A stretch of DNA of 64,000 nt, from NCBI RefSeq assembly GCF_019511375.1, contig NZ_JAEUAO010000004.1:124001-188000 (forward strand), written 5' to 3'. A program made the position numbers and the translations under genes. Shown piece after piece: positions 36,938 to 45,370 of the stretch; position 1 is the stretch's first letter; the number at the start of each line of letters is the position of its first letter. Below the pieces are notes generated by a model. It worked only from the letters and a program-made list of their open reading frames with translations, made no database searches and had not been told where the DNA came from. The DNA is from Rhizobium herbae (GTDB lineage Bacteria > Pseudomonadota > Alphaproteobacteria > Rhizobiales > Rhizobiaceae).

Positions 36938-38452
36938 ATGACTGTTTCTGCTTCCAGACCCCAACACCTCAAGGAGCGGCTGGATTTCGTCGGACTCGGC
37001 GACGAGGAGCGTATTGCCCTGGGGCGGGCAAAGCCCACCATTTCGGCCTCGCTTGACGGCGCGCTCGATGCTTTCTACCGCAAGGCGACCACCAATCCGA
37101 TCACCGCAAAATTCTTTTCCAGCGACGCGCACGTCAAGAGCGCCAAGTCCCGTCAAGCCCTGCATTGGGATCAGATCGCGAGCGGCGCTTTTGATGAGAC
37201 CTATGTCGATGCGGTGACTGCAATCGGCAAGGCCCATGCCCGCCTTGGTCTCGAGCCGCGCTGGTATATCGGTGGTTACGCGCTGATCATGGAATCGATC
37301 ATCAAGGCCGTGGTGGAGAAGCATCTGGAAGGTTTCCTCTACAACAAGAAAGCCAAGACCATCAGCGCCGAGGTCACGGCTATCATGAAGGCGGCGTTCA
37401 TCGACATGGACTACGCGATATCGGTCTATCTCGAAACCTTGCAGGCCGAGCGAGCAAAGGTGGAGGCGGAGCGTCAGGCGCTCGGCGCACAGCAGGACGA
37501 GGCGCTTTCCGCGCTGGACAAGTCCTTGACCGGGCTTGCCAGGGGAGACCTTACTGCTTCGATCGACCAGGCGCTCGCACCGCAGTTCGGCGAACTGCGG
37601 TCCAATTTCAATTCGGCGCTCGCCACACTCGACGAGACACTCGGATCGATCGTGCTTGCCGCAGGCGAGACCTCGGGCAATGCCGGCGAACTGGTGACCG
37701 CGGTGGATGATATGGCCCGCCGCACCGAGCAGCAGGCCGCCTCGCTCGAGCAGACTGCAGCCGCTCTTGAGGAGATCACGACGATCTCTAAGGAGGCGGC
37801 AATCCGCACCGAGGAAGCCCGCCGCGTCGTTGGTCATGCGACCGAAGAAGCCCGCAAATCCGGCGAGGTCGTCGAACAGGCCGTTGCCGCCATGAGCGCG
37901 ATCGAGGAATCCTCGCAAAAGATTACCCAGATCATCAGCGTTATCGACCAGATCTCGTTCCAGACGAATCTGCTTGCCCTGAATGCCGGAGTCGAGGCTG
38001 CCCGTGCGGGCGATGCGGGGAAGGGTTTCGCCGTGGTCGCTCAGGAAGTTCGCGAACTGGCGCAAAAATCGGCTGCTGCGGCCCAGGAAATCAAGTCGCT
38101 GATCGACAAGTCCTTCGAGGATGTGTTGACGGGCGTTTCCCTGGTCAACCGTACCGGCGAGGCACTGCGCACCATCGGCGAGCAGGTGACGCACATCAAC
38201 GGGCATATCGATGCCATCGCCGGATCTGCGCGCGAGCAGGCGATCGGCATCAGCGAGATCAACACGGCGGTAACGGGCATGGATCAGATGACCCAGCAAA
38301 ATGCCGCCATGGTCGAGCAGACCCATGCCGCGACCCACAATCTGATGCGCGTCAGCGCCGGCCTGAAGGGGCTTGCCGATCGTTTTGTCGTCTCGCAGCC
38401 GCGCCGAACCGCCAATGTCGTGCTGCACCCCGCGCAACGTCGTTACGCCTGA
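36938..38452 (+). CDS. Cytoplasmic globin-coupled methyl-accepting chemotaxis protein
   Basis: A 504-residue HemAT-like receptor without membrane helices. The N-terminal globin-coupled sensor (about 1-175) has the proximal histidine near residue 100 in [18 protein letters not shown], the classic GCS pattern. A linker with HAMP-like character follows (about 185-240), then the MCP signalling domain with the hairpin tip [19 protein letters not shown]. It is expected to bind heme and sense oxygen or another gas and to signal to CheA. The start MTVSASRP has AGGA 8 bases before; ATG 36929 and 36794 are alternatives. Confidence 0.9.
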   Translation: MTVSASRPQHLKERLDFVGLGDEERIALGRAKPTISASLDGALDAFYRKATTNPITAKFFSSDAHVKSAKSRQALHWDQIASGAFDETYVDAVTAIGKAHARLGLEPRWYIGGYALIMESIIKAVVEKHLEGFLYNKKAKTISAEVTAIMKAAFIDMDYAISVYLETLQAERAKVEAERQALGAQQDEALSALDKSLTGLARGDLTASIDQALAPQFGELRSNFNSALATLDETLGSIVLAAGETSGNAGELVTAVDDMARRTEQQAASLEQTAAALEEITTISKEAAIRTEEARRVVGHATEEARKSGEVVEQAVAAMSAIEESSQKITQIISVIDQISFQTNLLALNAGVEAARAGDAGKGFAVVAQEVRELAQKSAAAAQEIKSLIDKSFEDVLTGVSLVNRTGEALRTIGEQVTHINGHIDAIAGSAREQAIGISEINTAVTGMDQMTQQNAAMVEQTHAATHNLMRVSAGLKGLADRFVVSQPRRTANVVLHPAQRRYA

Positions 38453-38478
38453 TCGATAGATGGCCGGACGCTTGGCGC

Positions 38479-38503
38479 AGTGCTGAGCGCAAGCCTCAGC
38501 GCT
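38479..38503 (+). terminator. Hairpin after the chemoreceptor gene
   Basis: A 9-bp stem with one G-U pair (38479-38487 with 38495-38503) and a seven-base loop, 26 bases past the stop. No T-run follows. Confidence 0.4.
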
Positions 38504-38533
38504 TCGTCAAGGCGTGCCGAATTGCGCACCCGA

Positions 38534-38587
38534 CAGCCGAAGTCCGGCAGCTAGGAACTCTTGGAAAACGTCAACGGCTACGTCTGA
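38534..38587 (+). pseudogene. Decayed copy of the xylA 3' end
   Basis: The codons from 38537 read P-K-S-G-S-stop-E-L-L-E-N-V-N-G-Y-V-stop, against [21 protein letters not shown] at the end of xylA (36581-36637). The stretch GGAACTCTTGGAAAACGT is identical in both. The copy has an in-frame TAG and has lost three bases. Only the last 18 or so codons are recognisable. It points to a past duplication of xylA, or of its tail, around the chemoreceptor gene. Confidence 0.8.
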
Positions 38588-38710
38588 TGCAGCCTTGATT
38601 TTTAAAGAGAGGCCGGGACGCGAGAGCTTGCCGGCCCTCTGCGACCTGATGCGGCAACGCCGCAGCTCAATCGGCCGACATGACATATTTTACGCTTGGA
38701 GCATGGCGGC

Positions 38711-39082
38711 TCACCGTTTCCCGGGTGACTGCCTGAACGACCGGCTGGAAACCGAAATGGAGTTTCCGCACGGATCCTTGGCGTTGGCGAACACATAGCC
38801 GTCGGCTCGGTGCAGCGATCCGAATTCAAGTCCCTCGCTGGCGCATTTGGCACAGAAAGCTTGGACATCCTCGACGTCGAAGACCAGTTTCACCAACGAT
38901 TGGCCCATCTTCTGCGCCCGGCCCGCCGGGTGAATCATCAGATTGGCGCCGCCATCCGATGCAACGAGCTCGATGATCCGGTCGTTCGTCAGCCGGAGTG
39001 GTCTGAAGGCGAAATGCTTTTCATAGAAGCCGACCATCGCCTCCACGTCCCGCGCATAAAGAACCAGTCGGCCCAGTCGCAA
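38711..39082 (-). CDS. VOC-superfamily (glyoxalase-like) protein with TTG start
   Basis: A 123-residue single VOC module: RLGRLVLYARDVEAMVGFYE at the start, LVKLVFDVEDVQAFCAKCA in the middle, and AKDPCGNSISVSSR at the end. No ATG or GTG stands where the fold begins; the TTG at 39082 gives the right length and follows TAGGGGC, which overlaps the stop of the LacI gene. It is therefore probably translated from the same mRNA as the regulator. The metal ligands and substrate are unknown; a link to the sugar cluster is inferred only from position. Confidence 0.75.
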   Translation of the reverse strand: MRLGRLVLYARDVEAMVGFYEKHFAFRPLRLTNDRIIELVASDGGANLMIHPAGRAQKMGQSLVKLVFDVEDVQAFCAKCASEGLEFGSLHRADGYVFANAKDPCGNSISVSSRSFRQSPGKR

Positions 39083-39092
39083 AGCCGCGCCC

Positions 39093-40118
39093 CTATCGCC
39101 AGGCGCGCGACGGCGCCGAAACCGAGTTGCGGACGACGAGATCGGGACGCAGCAGGATTTCCGTCTCGGCCGGCTGGCCGTCGGACAGCAGCTCCAGCAG
39201 CAGCGCCATCGCATGTTTGCCGATCAGTGTTCGCGGCTGGCGGATGGTGGTGAGGGCCGGCGACGTGAACACCGCCTGCGGCACGTCGTCGAAACCCGTC
39301 ACCGAAAAGTCCCGCGGGACATCATAGCCGCGCGCGCCAAGGCCGATCATCACGCCGATCGCAGTCTGGTCGTTGACGCACATGAAGGCGCTCGGCAGCG
39401 TATCGCGCATGAACAGCTGCTCGACCGCCAGCCGGCCGCTTTCGATGGTGCCGTCGCCTTCGAGCACGATGCGCAGATCGGCACCGATTCCGGCGGCGTC
39501 CATCCCGGCCTCGTAGCCCATGCGCCGCCGTCTGTGGGCGAGCCGGGTGCGGGAATCGCCGACGAAGGCGATCTTGCGGTGGCCTTCGGCGATCAGGAGA
39601 TCGATCGCCTTGCGCGCGCCTTCGATATCGTCGACGCCGACATAGGGTATGCCGCCGTTAAACACCGGTTCGAAGACGCCGACGCTGGGCGGCAGGCGGG
39701 CGGTCATGGCCTGATGGCCGAAGGGCAGGATGCCGGTGAACAGGATCAGCCCGGCCGCCTGGTTGGAATTGAGGAACTTCAGATATTCCAGCCCGCGCTG
39801 CGGGTCGTTCTGGGTATGGCCGATCAGCACGCCGTAACCATGCGACCGCGCCTCGTTTTCCAGGCCAACGAGGATGTTGGAGAAGTTCGGGTCGCCGATG
39901 TCGGGTGCCACGACGAGAATCATGTTCGACCGGCCGAGCCTGAGGCTGCGCGCCATGGCGTTGGTCGTATAGCCGGTGATGGCAATCGCCTGGTTGACCT
40001 TGAGGCGCGTCGAGTTCGCCACCTTTTCGGGCGTGTGGATCGCCCGCGAGACCGTCGCGATCGAAACCTCGGCGATCCGGGCGACGTCCTCGATTGTTGC
40101 CGGCGTGGAATTCGACAC
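39093..40118 (-). CDS. LacI-family regulator of the adjacent sugar ABC transporter
   Basis: A 341-residue LacI/PurR-type regulator. The HTH is TIEDVARIAEVSIATVSRAI at residues about 8-27, and the hinge helix is NAMARSLRLGRSNMI. The effector domain shows the usual VDDIEGARKAIDLLI and DVPRDFSVTGFDDVPQA segments. It is divergent from the transporter operon; two near-palindromic operators lie in the 163-base spacer, over the transporter promoter. The effector is probably the imported sugar. Confidence 0.9.
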   Translation of the reverse strand: MSNSTPATIEDVARIAEVSIATVSRAIHTPEKVANSTRLKVNQAIAITGYTTNAMARSLRLGRSNMILVVAPDIGDPNFSNILVGLENEARSHGYGVLIGHTQNDPQRGLEYLKFLNSNQAAGLILFTGILPFGHQAMTARLPPSVGVFEPVFNGGIPYVGVDDIEGARKAIDLLIAEGHRKIAFVGDSRTRLAHRRRRMGYEAGMDAAGIGADLRIVLEGDGTIESGRLAVEQLFMRDTLPSAFMCVNDQTAIGVMIGLGARGYDVPRDFSVTGFDDVPQAVFTSPALTTIRQPRTLIGKHAMALLLELLSDGQPAETEILLRPDLVVRNSVSAPSRAWR

Positions 40119-40210
40119 TGCGTTCTGCCTTGGGGTTAGCTCGGCGGGACACTACACAGACTTCCCCGGGCGTCAAAGGGCGGCCTCGGAAATTCCGTCT
40201 TATGCGCAGA

Positions 40211-40224
40211 TGTAAACCTTTACA
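40211..40224. promoter_or_regulatory. LacI-type operator 1
   Basis: TGTAAACCTTTACA, symmetric except for its two central bases. It overlaps the -35 hexamer of the transporter promoter. Its centre is exactly 21 bp from operator 2, two helical turns, so two dimers can bind the same DNA face. Confidence 0.8.
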
Positions 40225-40247
40225 CGCTCTATGTAAAGGTTTACATA
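40219..40247 (+). promoter_or_regulatory. Promoter of the sugar ABC transporter operon
   Basis: TTTACA (40219-40224), 17 bases, TACATA (40242-40247), giving a start near 40254 and a leader of about 28 bases. Both operators lie within it, which fits direct repression. Confidence 0.65.
40232..40245. promoter_or_regulatory. LacI-type operator 2
   Basis: TGTAAAGGTTTACA, the exact reverse complement of operator 1. It covers the spacer and part of the -10 hexamer. Confidence 0.8.
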
Positions 40248-40281
40248 TTTGTTGGCGGATGGGAGCCGCAAGGAGGACGTG

Positions 40282-41808
40282 ATGGATTCGGAGGCCGTCG
40301 ACGCTGGCGCGGTGGTGCTGTCCGCGAGGCGAATAAGCAAATCTTTCAGCGGCGTGCAGGTGCTCTTCAGCGTCAATTTCGACCTGCGTGCCGGCGAGAT
40401 CCATGCGCTGATGGGGGAAAACGGCGCCGGAAAGTCGACCCTCGTCAAGATCCTCTCCGGCTTCGAGCAGCCGACCTCCGGCGAAATCATTCTCGACGGC
40501 AATCCGGTCAAGCTGCCGCCCAATGGCGCGGCAGAGGCGCTCGGCATCGTCATCATCCATCAGGAACTCAATCTGGCCGAACACCTGACCGTCACGGAGA
40601 GCCTGTTTCTCGGTCGCGAAGTCACCCGCTTCGGCGTGCTCGACCGCAAGTACATGCGCTCCGAGGCGCGCCGCGTCCTTGATCTCCTCGGCTCGCATGT
40701 CGATGAGAACGCGATGATCAGCACGCTTTCCATCGCCGACAAGCAGATGGTCGAGATTGCCAAGGCGATCAGCCGCGACGCGCGCGTCGTGTTCATGGAC
40801 GAGCCCACGGCCGTCTTGTCGCGCGAAGAAACCAATTTCCTGTTCCGGCAGGTCCGCAAGCTGCGCGACCAGGGCACGAGCTTCGTATTCGTGTCGCACA
40901 AGCTCGATGAGGTCATGGAGCTGACGGACCGGGTCACGGTGCTGCGCGACGGCCAGTGGATCAAGACGTCGCCGACATCGATGCTGGACGGCGAATCGAT
41001 CGCCCAGCTGATGGTCGGCCGCGAGTTGTCCAAGCTCTATCCGGCCAAGCGGGAGCCGAATGTCGACGAAGAGGTCGTGCTCAGCGTCAACGCGCTTTCG
41101 ACCGGCTATGTCCGCGACGCGAGCTTCGATGTCCGCAAGGGCGAGATCCTCGGCTTCTCCGGCATGATCGGCTCGGGCCGGACCGAATTGATGGAGGCGG
41201 TTGCCGGCTTGCGCTCTCGCGCCTCCGGTGAGGTGTTCATAAAGGGGGAGGCGGTGCCGTCCGGCGACGCCCACGCTGCAAACCGTTGCGGCCTTGCCTA
41301 CATGACCAAGGATCGCAAGGCGAAGGGGTTGCTTCTCAATTCGCGCATGACCGCCAATCTGACGCTGCAGTCACTGGAGAAGCACGGCAAGTTCGGCTAT
41401 CTCAGCCCCGCCAGCGAGGCGTCCGCCCTGGAGCGGGCACGCCGGCGCTTCGACATCCGGGTGCGCGACGGCAATGTGGTCGCCGGCCGCATGTCGGGCG
41501 GCAACCAGCAGAAGCTGCTTCTCGCCAAGGTGATGGAAACCGAGCCGGAGATCATCATCATCGACGAGCCGACCCGCGGCATCGACGTCGGCACCAAGCA
41601 GCAGATCTATCATTTCATCTCGGCGCTCGCCCGCGACGGCCGCGCGATCGTCGTCGTCTCCTCGGAAATGCCCGAGGTGATCGGCCTTTGCACCCGCGTC
41701 GCGGTCATGCGCGAGGGACGGATCGTCGGCATGCTGGAGGGTGAGGAAATCTCCGAGCAGGAAATCATGCGCTATGCGGCAGGACTGAAGAAAAAGGCGG
41801 TCGCCTGA
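40282..41808 (+). CDS. Sugar ABC transporter ATP-binding protein (RbsA/MglA type)
   Basis: A 508-residue tandem ATPase of carbohydrate-uptake type 2. The first domain has Walker A GENGAGKST at about 45-53, signature LSIADKQMVEIAKAI and Walker B VVFMDEPTAV. The second, degenerate P-loop is GMIGSGRTELM, followed by MSGGNQQKLLLAKVM and IIIIDEPTRGIDVG. The ATG at 40282 follows a near-perfect AAGGAGGA. First gene of the transporter operon, 63 bases before the permease. Confidence 0.94.
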   Translation: MDSEAVDAGAVVLSARRISKSFSGVQVLFSVNFDLRAGEIHALMGENGAGKSTLVKILSGFEQPTSGEIILDGNPVKLPPNGAAEALGIVIIHQELNLAEHLTVTESLFLGREVTRFGVLDRKYMRSEARRVLDLLGSHVDENAMISTLSIADKQMVEIAKAISRDARVVFMDEPTAVLSREETNFLFRQVRKLRDQGTSFVFVSHKLDEVMELTDRVTVLRDGQWIKTSPTSMLDGESIAQLMVGRELSKLYPAKREPNVDEEVVLSVNALSTGYVRDASFDVRKGEILGFSGMIGSGRTELMEAVAGLRSRASGEVFIKGEAVPSGDAHAANRCGLAYMTKDRKAKGLLLNSRMTANLTLQSLEKHGKFGYLSPASEASALERARRRFDIRVRDGNVVAGRMSGGNQQKLLLAKVMETEPEIIIIDEPTRGIDVGTKQQIYHFISALARDGRAIVVVSSEMPEVIGLCTRVAVMREGRIVGMLEGEEISEQEIMRYAAGLKKKAVA

Positions 41809-41871
41809 CCGGGCACAACGGCGCGAAGCAGAAAATTCCCAGGGACAATGGGACGGGAGGTTGGTTTGGAT

Positions 41872-42876
41872 ATGAGCGTCAACGAGAAAACCCGGGAAAT
41901 CCGGCGCCGGACCTGGCGGGATATCGACCTTCGGGCTGTCGCGCCCTTCGCGGCCCTGGTGCTACTCCTCATTCTCGGCGCGATCGTCAATCCGAATTTC
42001 ATCGGCATCACCAATCTCGCCAATGTCGCGACCCGCAGCGCCTTCATCGCCATCATCGCCGTCGGCGCCACCTTCGTCATCTCATCGGGCGACCTCGACC
42101 TTTCCGTCGGCTCGATGGTCGCCTTTGTCGCAAGCCTGATGATCCTGTTCATGAATTCGGGTGCCATTGCCGATCCCGCGCTGATGCTGACCGCGGCCGT
42201 TCTGTTCACGGTCATTGCCGGCGCACTCTGCGGCCTTGCCAATGGCCTGATCACCACGGTCGGCCGGATCGAACCCTTTATCGCGACGCTCGGCACGATG
42301 GGCATCTATCGCGGCCTGACCACCTGGCTGTCGCAGGGCGGGGCGATCACGCTGCGCGAGCCGGAACTCCAGGAAATGTACCGGCCCGCCTATTTCGGTT
42401 CGATCCTCGGCATGCCGGTTCCCATCGCGGTCATTCTTGCGGTCACTGGCATTGCCGCTTTCGTCCTTTACCGCACCCGCTATGGCCGACATGTCGTCGC
42501 CGTCGGGTCGAACAGCGATGTCGCCCGCTATTCCGGCATTCCGGTCAATCGTGTGCGCACCATCGCCTTCGTCATCCAGGGGCTTTGCGTCGCGATCGCG
42601 GTTCTCCTTTACGTGCCGCGCCTAGGATCGACCTCGGCGACAACCGGCATCCTCTGGGAGTTGCAGGCGATCACCGCCGTCGTGGTTGGCGGTACGGCGC
42701 TCAAGGGCGGGGCGGGGCGTGTCTGGGGCACGATCTGCGGCGCCTTCATCCTCGAACTCGTCGGCAACATCATGCTGCTTTCCAATTTCATCAGCGAGTA
42801 TCTGATCGGCGCCATCCAGGGTGCGATCATCATCATCGCGATGCTCGTGCAGCGCTCGCTTGTGCGGAAATCGTGA
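41872..42876 (+). CDS. Sugar ABC transporter permease (RbsC type)
   Basis: A protein of about 334 residues with roughly 8-10 membrane helices. The segments ISSGDLDLSVGSMVAFVA, GRIEPFIATLGTMGIYRGL and AITAVVVGGTALKGGAGRVWG are the conserved blocks of the ribose/monosaccharide permease family. ATG 41872 (MSVNEKTRE) has GGGAGG upstream; ATG 41848 is an alternative eight codons earlier. It forms the channel for the sugar delivered by the binding protein encoded next. Confidence 0.93.
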   Translation: MSVNEKTREIRRRTWRDIDLRAVAPFAALVLLLILGAIVNPNFIGITNLANVATRSAFIAIIAVGATFVISSGDLDLSVGSMVAFVASLMILFMNSGAIADPALMLTAAVLFTVIAGALCGLANGLITTVGRIEPFIATLGTMGIYRGLTTWLSQGGAITLREPELQEMYRPAYFGSILGMPVPIAVILAVTGIAAFVLYRTRYGRHVVAVGSNSDVARYSGIPVNRVRTIAFVIQGLCVAIAVLLYVPRLGSTSATTGILWELQAITAVVVGGTALKGGAGRVWGTICGAFILELVGNIMLLSNFISEYLIGAIQGAIIIIAMLVQRSLVRKS

Positions 42877-42942
42877 ACAACCGGGTTCATGGGTCGCCCT
42901 GTCTCAAAGACGAAAGGCCCGCATCACCAGGGAGAGAGAAAC

Positions 42943-43896
42943 ATGCGTAAAGGACTAATGGGCGTTGCAGCCGTTGCCATGATGGCGCTGACCGGCGTGG
43001 CCCACGCGCAGGAGGAAAAGAAGGTCACGATCGGCGTTTCGATCCCGGCCGCCGACCACGGCTGGACGGCAGGCGTGGTGTTTCACGCCGAGCGCGTAGC
43101 CAAGCTCCTGATGGAGCAGCATCCGGGCCTCAACGTCATCGTCAAGACGTCACCGGATCCGGCAAGTCAGGCCAATGCCGTGCAGGACCTCGAGACCCAG
43201 GGCATCGACGCGCTCGTCATCCTGCCGTCCGACCCGGATCCGCTGGTCAACGCCATCAAGGAAGTCAAGGGCAAGGGTACGTTCGTCGCGCTTGTCGATC
43301 GCGCCCCGAGCGTCAACGACAACACGGTTCGCGACCTCTACGTCGCCGGCAACAACCCGGCACTGGGCCAGACCGCGGGCGAATATATCAAGGCAACCAC
43401 GCCGGACGCTGAAGTCGTCGTCATCCGTGGCCTGCCGATCCCGATCGACCAGCAGCGTCAGGACGGTTTCGACAAGGGCATCGAAGGCTCCAACATCAAG
43501 GTTCTCGACCGTCAGTTCGGCAACTGGAACCGCGACGACGCCTTCAAGGTCATGCAGGACTATCTGACCAAGTATCCGAAGATCGACGTCGTCTGGTGCC
43601 AGGACGACGACATGGCCGTCGGCGTGCTGCAGGCGATCGAGCAGGCCAAGCGCACGGACATCCAGTACGTCGTGGCCGGCGCCGGCTCGAAGGACATGGT
43701 CAAGAGGGTGATGGAGGGCGACAAGATGATCCCGGTCGACGTGCTTTATCCGCCGGCAATGATCGGTACGGCGCTTGAGATGACGGCTGCCAATTTCTAT
43801 GGCCAGGTGCCGGTTCGCGGCGTCTACACCATCGATGCGACGCTGATCACCAAGGAGAATGCGAAGGATTTCTATTTCCCCGATTCGCCGTTCTGA
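42943..43896 (+). CDS. Periplasmic sugar-binding protein of the ABC transporter
   Basis: A 317-residue precursor. The signal peptide ends at VAHA before QEEKKVTIGVSIPAADHGW. The mature protein is a Peripla_BP_4 / RbsB-type fold with NAVQDLETQGIDALVILPSD and VWCQDDDMAVGVLQAIEQA. The ligand is not evident; the W-containing pocket start (AADHGWTAG) is common in binders of pentoses and substituted hexoses. The start has GGGAGAGAG upstream. A strong terminator follows, so the transporter is its own transcription unit. Confidence 0.93.
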   Translation: MRKGLMGVAAVAMMALTGVAHAQEEKKVTIGVSIPAADHGWTAGVVFHAERVAKLLMEQHPGLNVIVKTSPDPASQANAVQDLETQGIDALVILPSDPDPLVNAIKEVKGKGTFVALVDRAPSVNDNTVRDLYVAGNNPALGQTAGEYIKATTPDAEVVVIRGLPIPIDQQRQDGFDKGIEGSNIKVLDRQFGNWNRDDAFKVMQDYLTKYPKIDVVWCQDDDMAVGVLQAIEQAKRTDIQYVVAGAGSKDMVKRVMEGDKMIPVDVLYPPAMIGTALEMTAANFYGQVPVRGVYTIDATLITKENAKDFYFPDSPF

Positions 43897-43913
43897 TGCT
43901 GATCTGATGCTTG

Positions 43914-43949
43914 GGCTGCCCGTCGCGCGATGACGGGCAGCCTTTCATT
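43914..43949 (+). terminator. Terminator of the sugar ABC transporter operon
   Basis: GGCTGCCCGTC, seven-base loop, GACGGGCAGCC, then TTTCATT. An 11-bp perfect stem, 17 bases past the stop of the binding-protein gene. Confidence 0.88.
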
Positions 43950-44036
43950 GTCATCCTGGTTGCCCCGACGATTTTCCCGAAATCTATGCCGAAGCGGATT
44001 GCCCGCTGACGCAAACATGATAGCTTCCGGGGCGTC

Positions 44037-44050
44037 CTGCAACGTTTCAG
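44037..44050. promoter_or_regulatory. Operator before the isomerase-dehydrogenase unit
   Basis: CTGCAACGTTTCAG matches the perfect palindrome at 46940-46953 (CTGCAACGTTGCAG) in 13 of 14 positions. It covers the region where the -35 of the following promoter would lie. The centre CG and TG/CA ends are typical for LacI-family operators. Confidence 0.65.
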
Positions 44051-44065
44051 GTTAAGCCGTTGCTA

Positions 44066-44071
44066 CTATAT
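44066..44071 (+). promoter_or_regulatory. Promoter -10 element of the isomerase-dehydrogenase unit
   Basis: CTATAT matches the rhizobial -10 consensus exactly. The -35 region (about 44043-44050) is poor and sits inside the operator. Transcription would start near 44078, about 75 bases before the isomerase ATG. Confidence 0.55.
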
Positions 44072-44151
44072 TAGTGCGACGGAGAGGTTTTTTCGAGATT
44101 TTATCGATGTGGCCGGGATGAGCGGCCTTCTTTCGATGGAGGAGACGACAG

Positions 44152-45204
44152 ATGAAGACCATCAAGGGCCCCGCGCTCTTTCTCGCACAATTCGCCGGCG
44201 ATGCCGCCCCGTTCAACTCCTGGGGCGAGATCACCAAATGGGCCGCCGATTGCGGCTACAAGGGCGTCCAGGTACCGAGCTGGGACGGACGCCTGATCGA
44301 CCTGAAAAAAGCGGCCGAATCCAAGGCCTATTGCGATGAGTTCGCAGGCAAGGCGCGCGACAACGGCATCGAGGTGACCGAACTCTCGACCCATCTTCAG
44401 GGGCAGCTCGTCGCCGTCCACCCCGCCTATGACGAAGCCTTCGACGGGTTTGCTGCGCCCGAAGTCCGTGGCAACCCCAAGGCACGCCAGCAATGGGCGG
44501 TCGATCAGGTCAAGCTGGCGCTGACCGCATCGAAAAACCTCGGCCTCAATGCGATGGCGAGCTTTTCCGGCGCGCTCGCCTGGCCCTTTGTCTACCCGTG
44601 GCCGCAGCGTCCGGCCGGACTGGTGGAGACCGCCTTCGACGAGCTTGCCCGCCGCTGGAAGCCGATCCTCGACCATGCGGAGGATTGCGGCGTCGATGTC
44701 TGCTACGAGATCCATCCGGGCGAAGACCTGCATGACGGCGTCACCTACGAGATGTTCCTGGAGCGCACCGGCAACCACGCCCGCGCCAACATGCTCTACG
44801 ACCCCTCGCACTACGTGCTGCAATGCCTCGACTATCTGGAAAACATCGACATCTACAAGGATCGCATCCGGATGTTCCACGTCAAGGACGCCGAGTTCAA
44901 TCCGACCGGCAGGCAGGGCGTCTATGGCGGTTATCAGGGCTGGGTCAACCGGGCCGGACGGTTCCGCTCGCTGGGCGACGGCCAGGTCGATTTCGGCGCT
45001 ATCTTCTCCAAGATGGCCGCCAACGATTTTGCCGGCTGGGCCGTGGTCGAATGGGAATGCGCCCTGAAGCATCCGGAAGACGGCGCGCGGGAAGGCGCGG
45101 AATTCGTCAGGCATCACATCATCCGCGTTACCGAAAAGGCTTTCGACGATTTCGCCGACAGCGGCACCGACGAAGCGGCCAACCGGCGGATGCTCGGGCT
45201 TTGA
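44152..45204 (+). CDS. TIM-barrel sugar isomerase/epimerase family protein
   Basis: A 350-residue protein of the xylose-isomerase-like TIM-barrel (AP_endonuc_2) superfamily. Likely metal ligands are in VCYEIHPGED, MLYDPSHYVLQ, IRMFHVKDAEF and VVEWECALKHP. Family members include keto-sugar epimerases, inosose dehydratase and 3-keto-glycoside lyases, so the reaction is not fixed. Pairing with the Gfo/Idh gene 166 bases downstream suggests it acts on an oxidised sugar. The ATG follows GGAGGAGACGAC. Confidence 0.88.
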   Translation: MKTIKGPALFLAQFAGDAAPFNSWGEITKWAADCGYKGVQVPSWDGRLIDLKKAAESKAYCDEFAGKARDNGIEVTELSTHLQGQLVAVHPAYDEAFDGFAAPEVRGNPKARQQWAVDQVKLALTASKNLGLNAMASFSGALAWPFVYPWPQRPAGLVETAFDELARRWKPILDHAEDCGVDVCYEIHPGEDLHDGVTYEMFLERTGNHARANMLYDPSHYVLQCLDYLENIDIYKDRIRMFHVKDAEFNPTGRQGVYGGYQGWVNRAGRFRSLGDGQVDFGAIFSKMAANDFAGWAVVEWECALKHPEDGAREGAEFVRHHIIRVTEKAFDDFADSGTDEAANRRMLGL

Positions 45205-45211
45205 GAAACTT

Positions 45212-45338
45212 GCCCCTCACCCTAACCCTCTCCCCGCAAGCGGGGAGAGGGGACGTGCCCTGATTTGGCGCGGAGCTGGGGGGACGGTCCTTCTCCTCGC
45301 CTGCGGGGAGAAGGTGCCCGATAGGGCGGATTAGGGGC
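45212..45338. repeat. RIME-like element, copy 4
   Basis: Begins GCCCCTCAC and ends TTAGGGGC, so the terminal repeats are slightly diverged. Internal modules are CTCTCCCCGCAAGCGGGGAGAG (halves CTCTCCCCGC/GCGGGGAGAG) and CTTCTCCTCG/TGCGGGGAGAAG. Lies between the isomerase and dehydrogenase genes in the same orientation as copy 2. Confidence 0.82.
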
Positions 45339-45370
45339 CATCAACACCAATTGAATTTCAGGAGAACACA

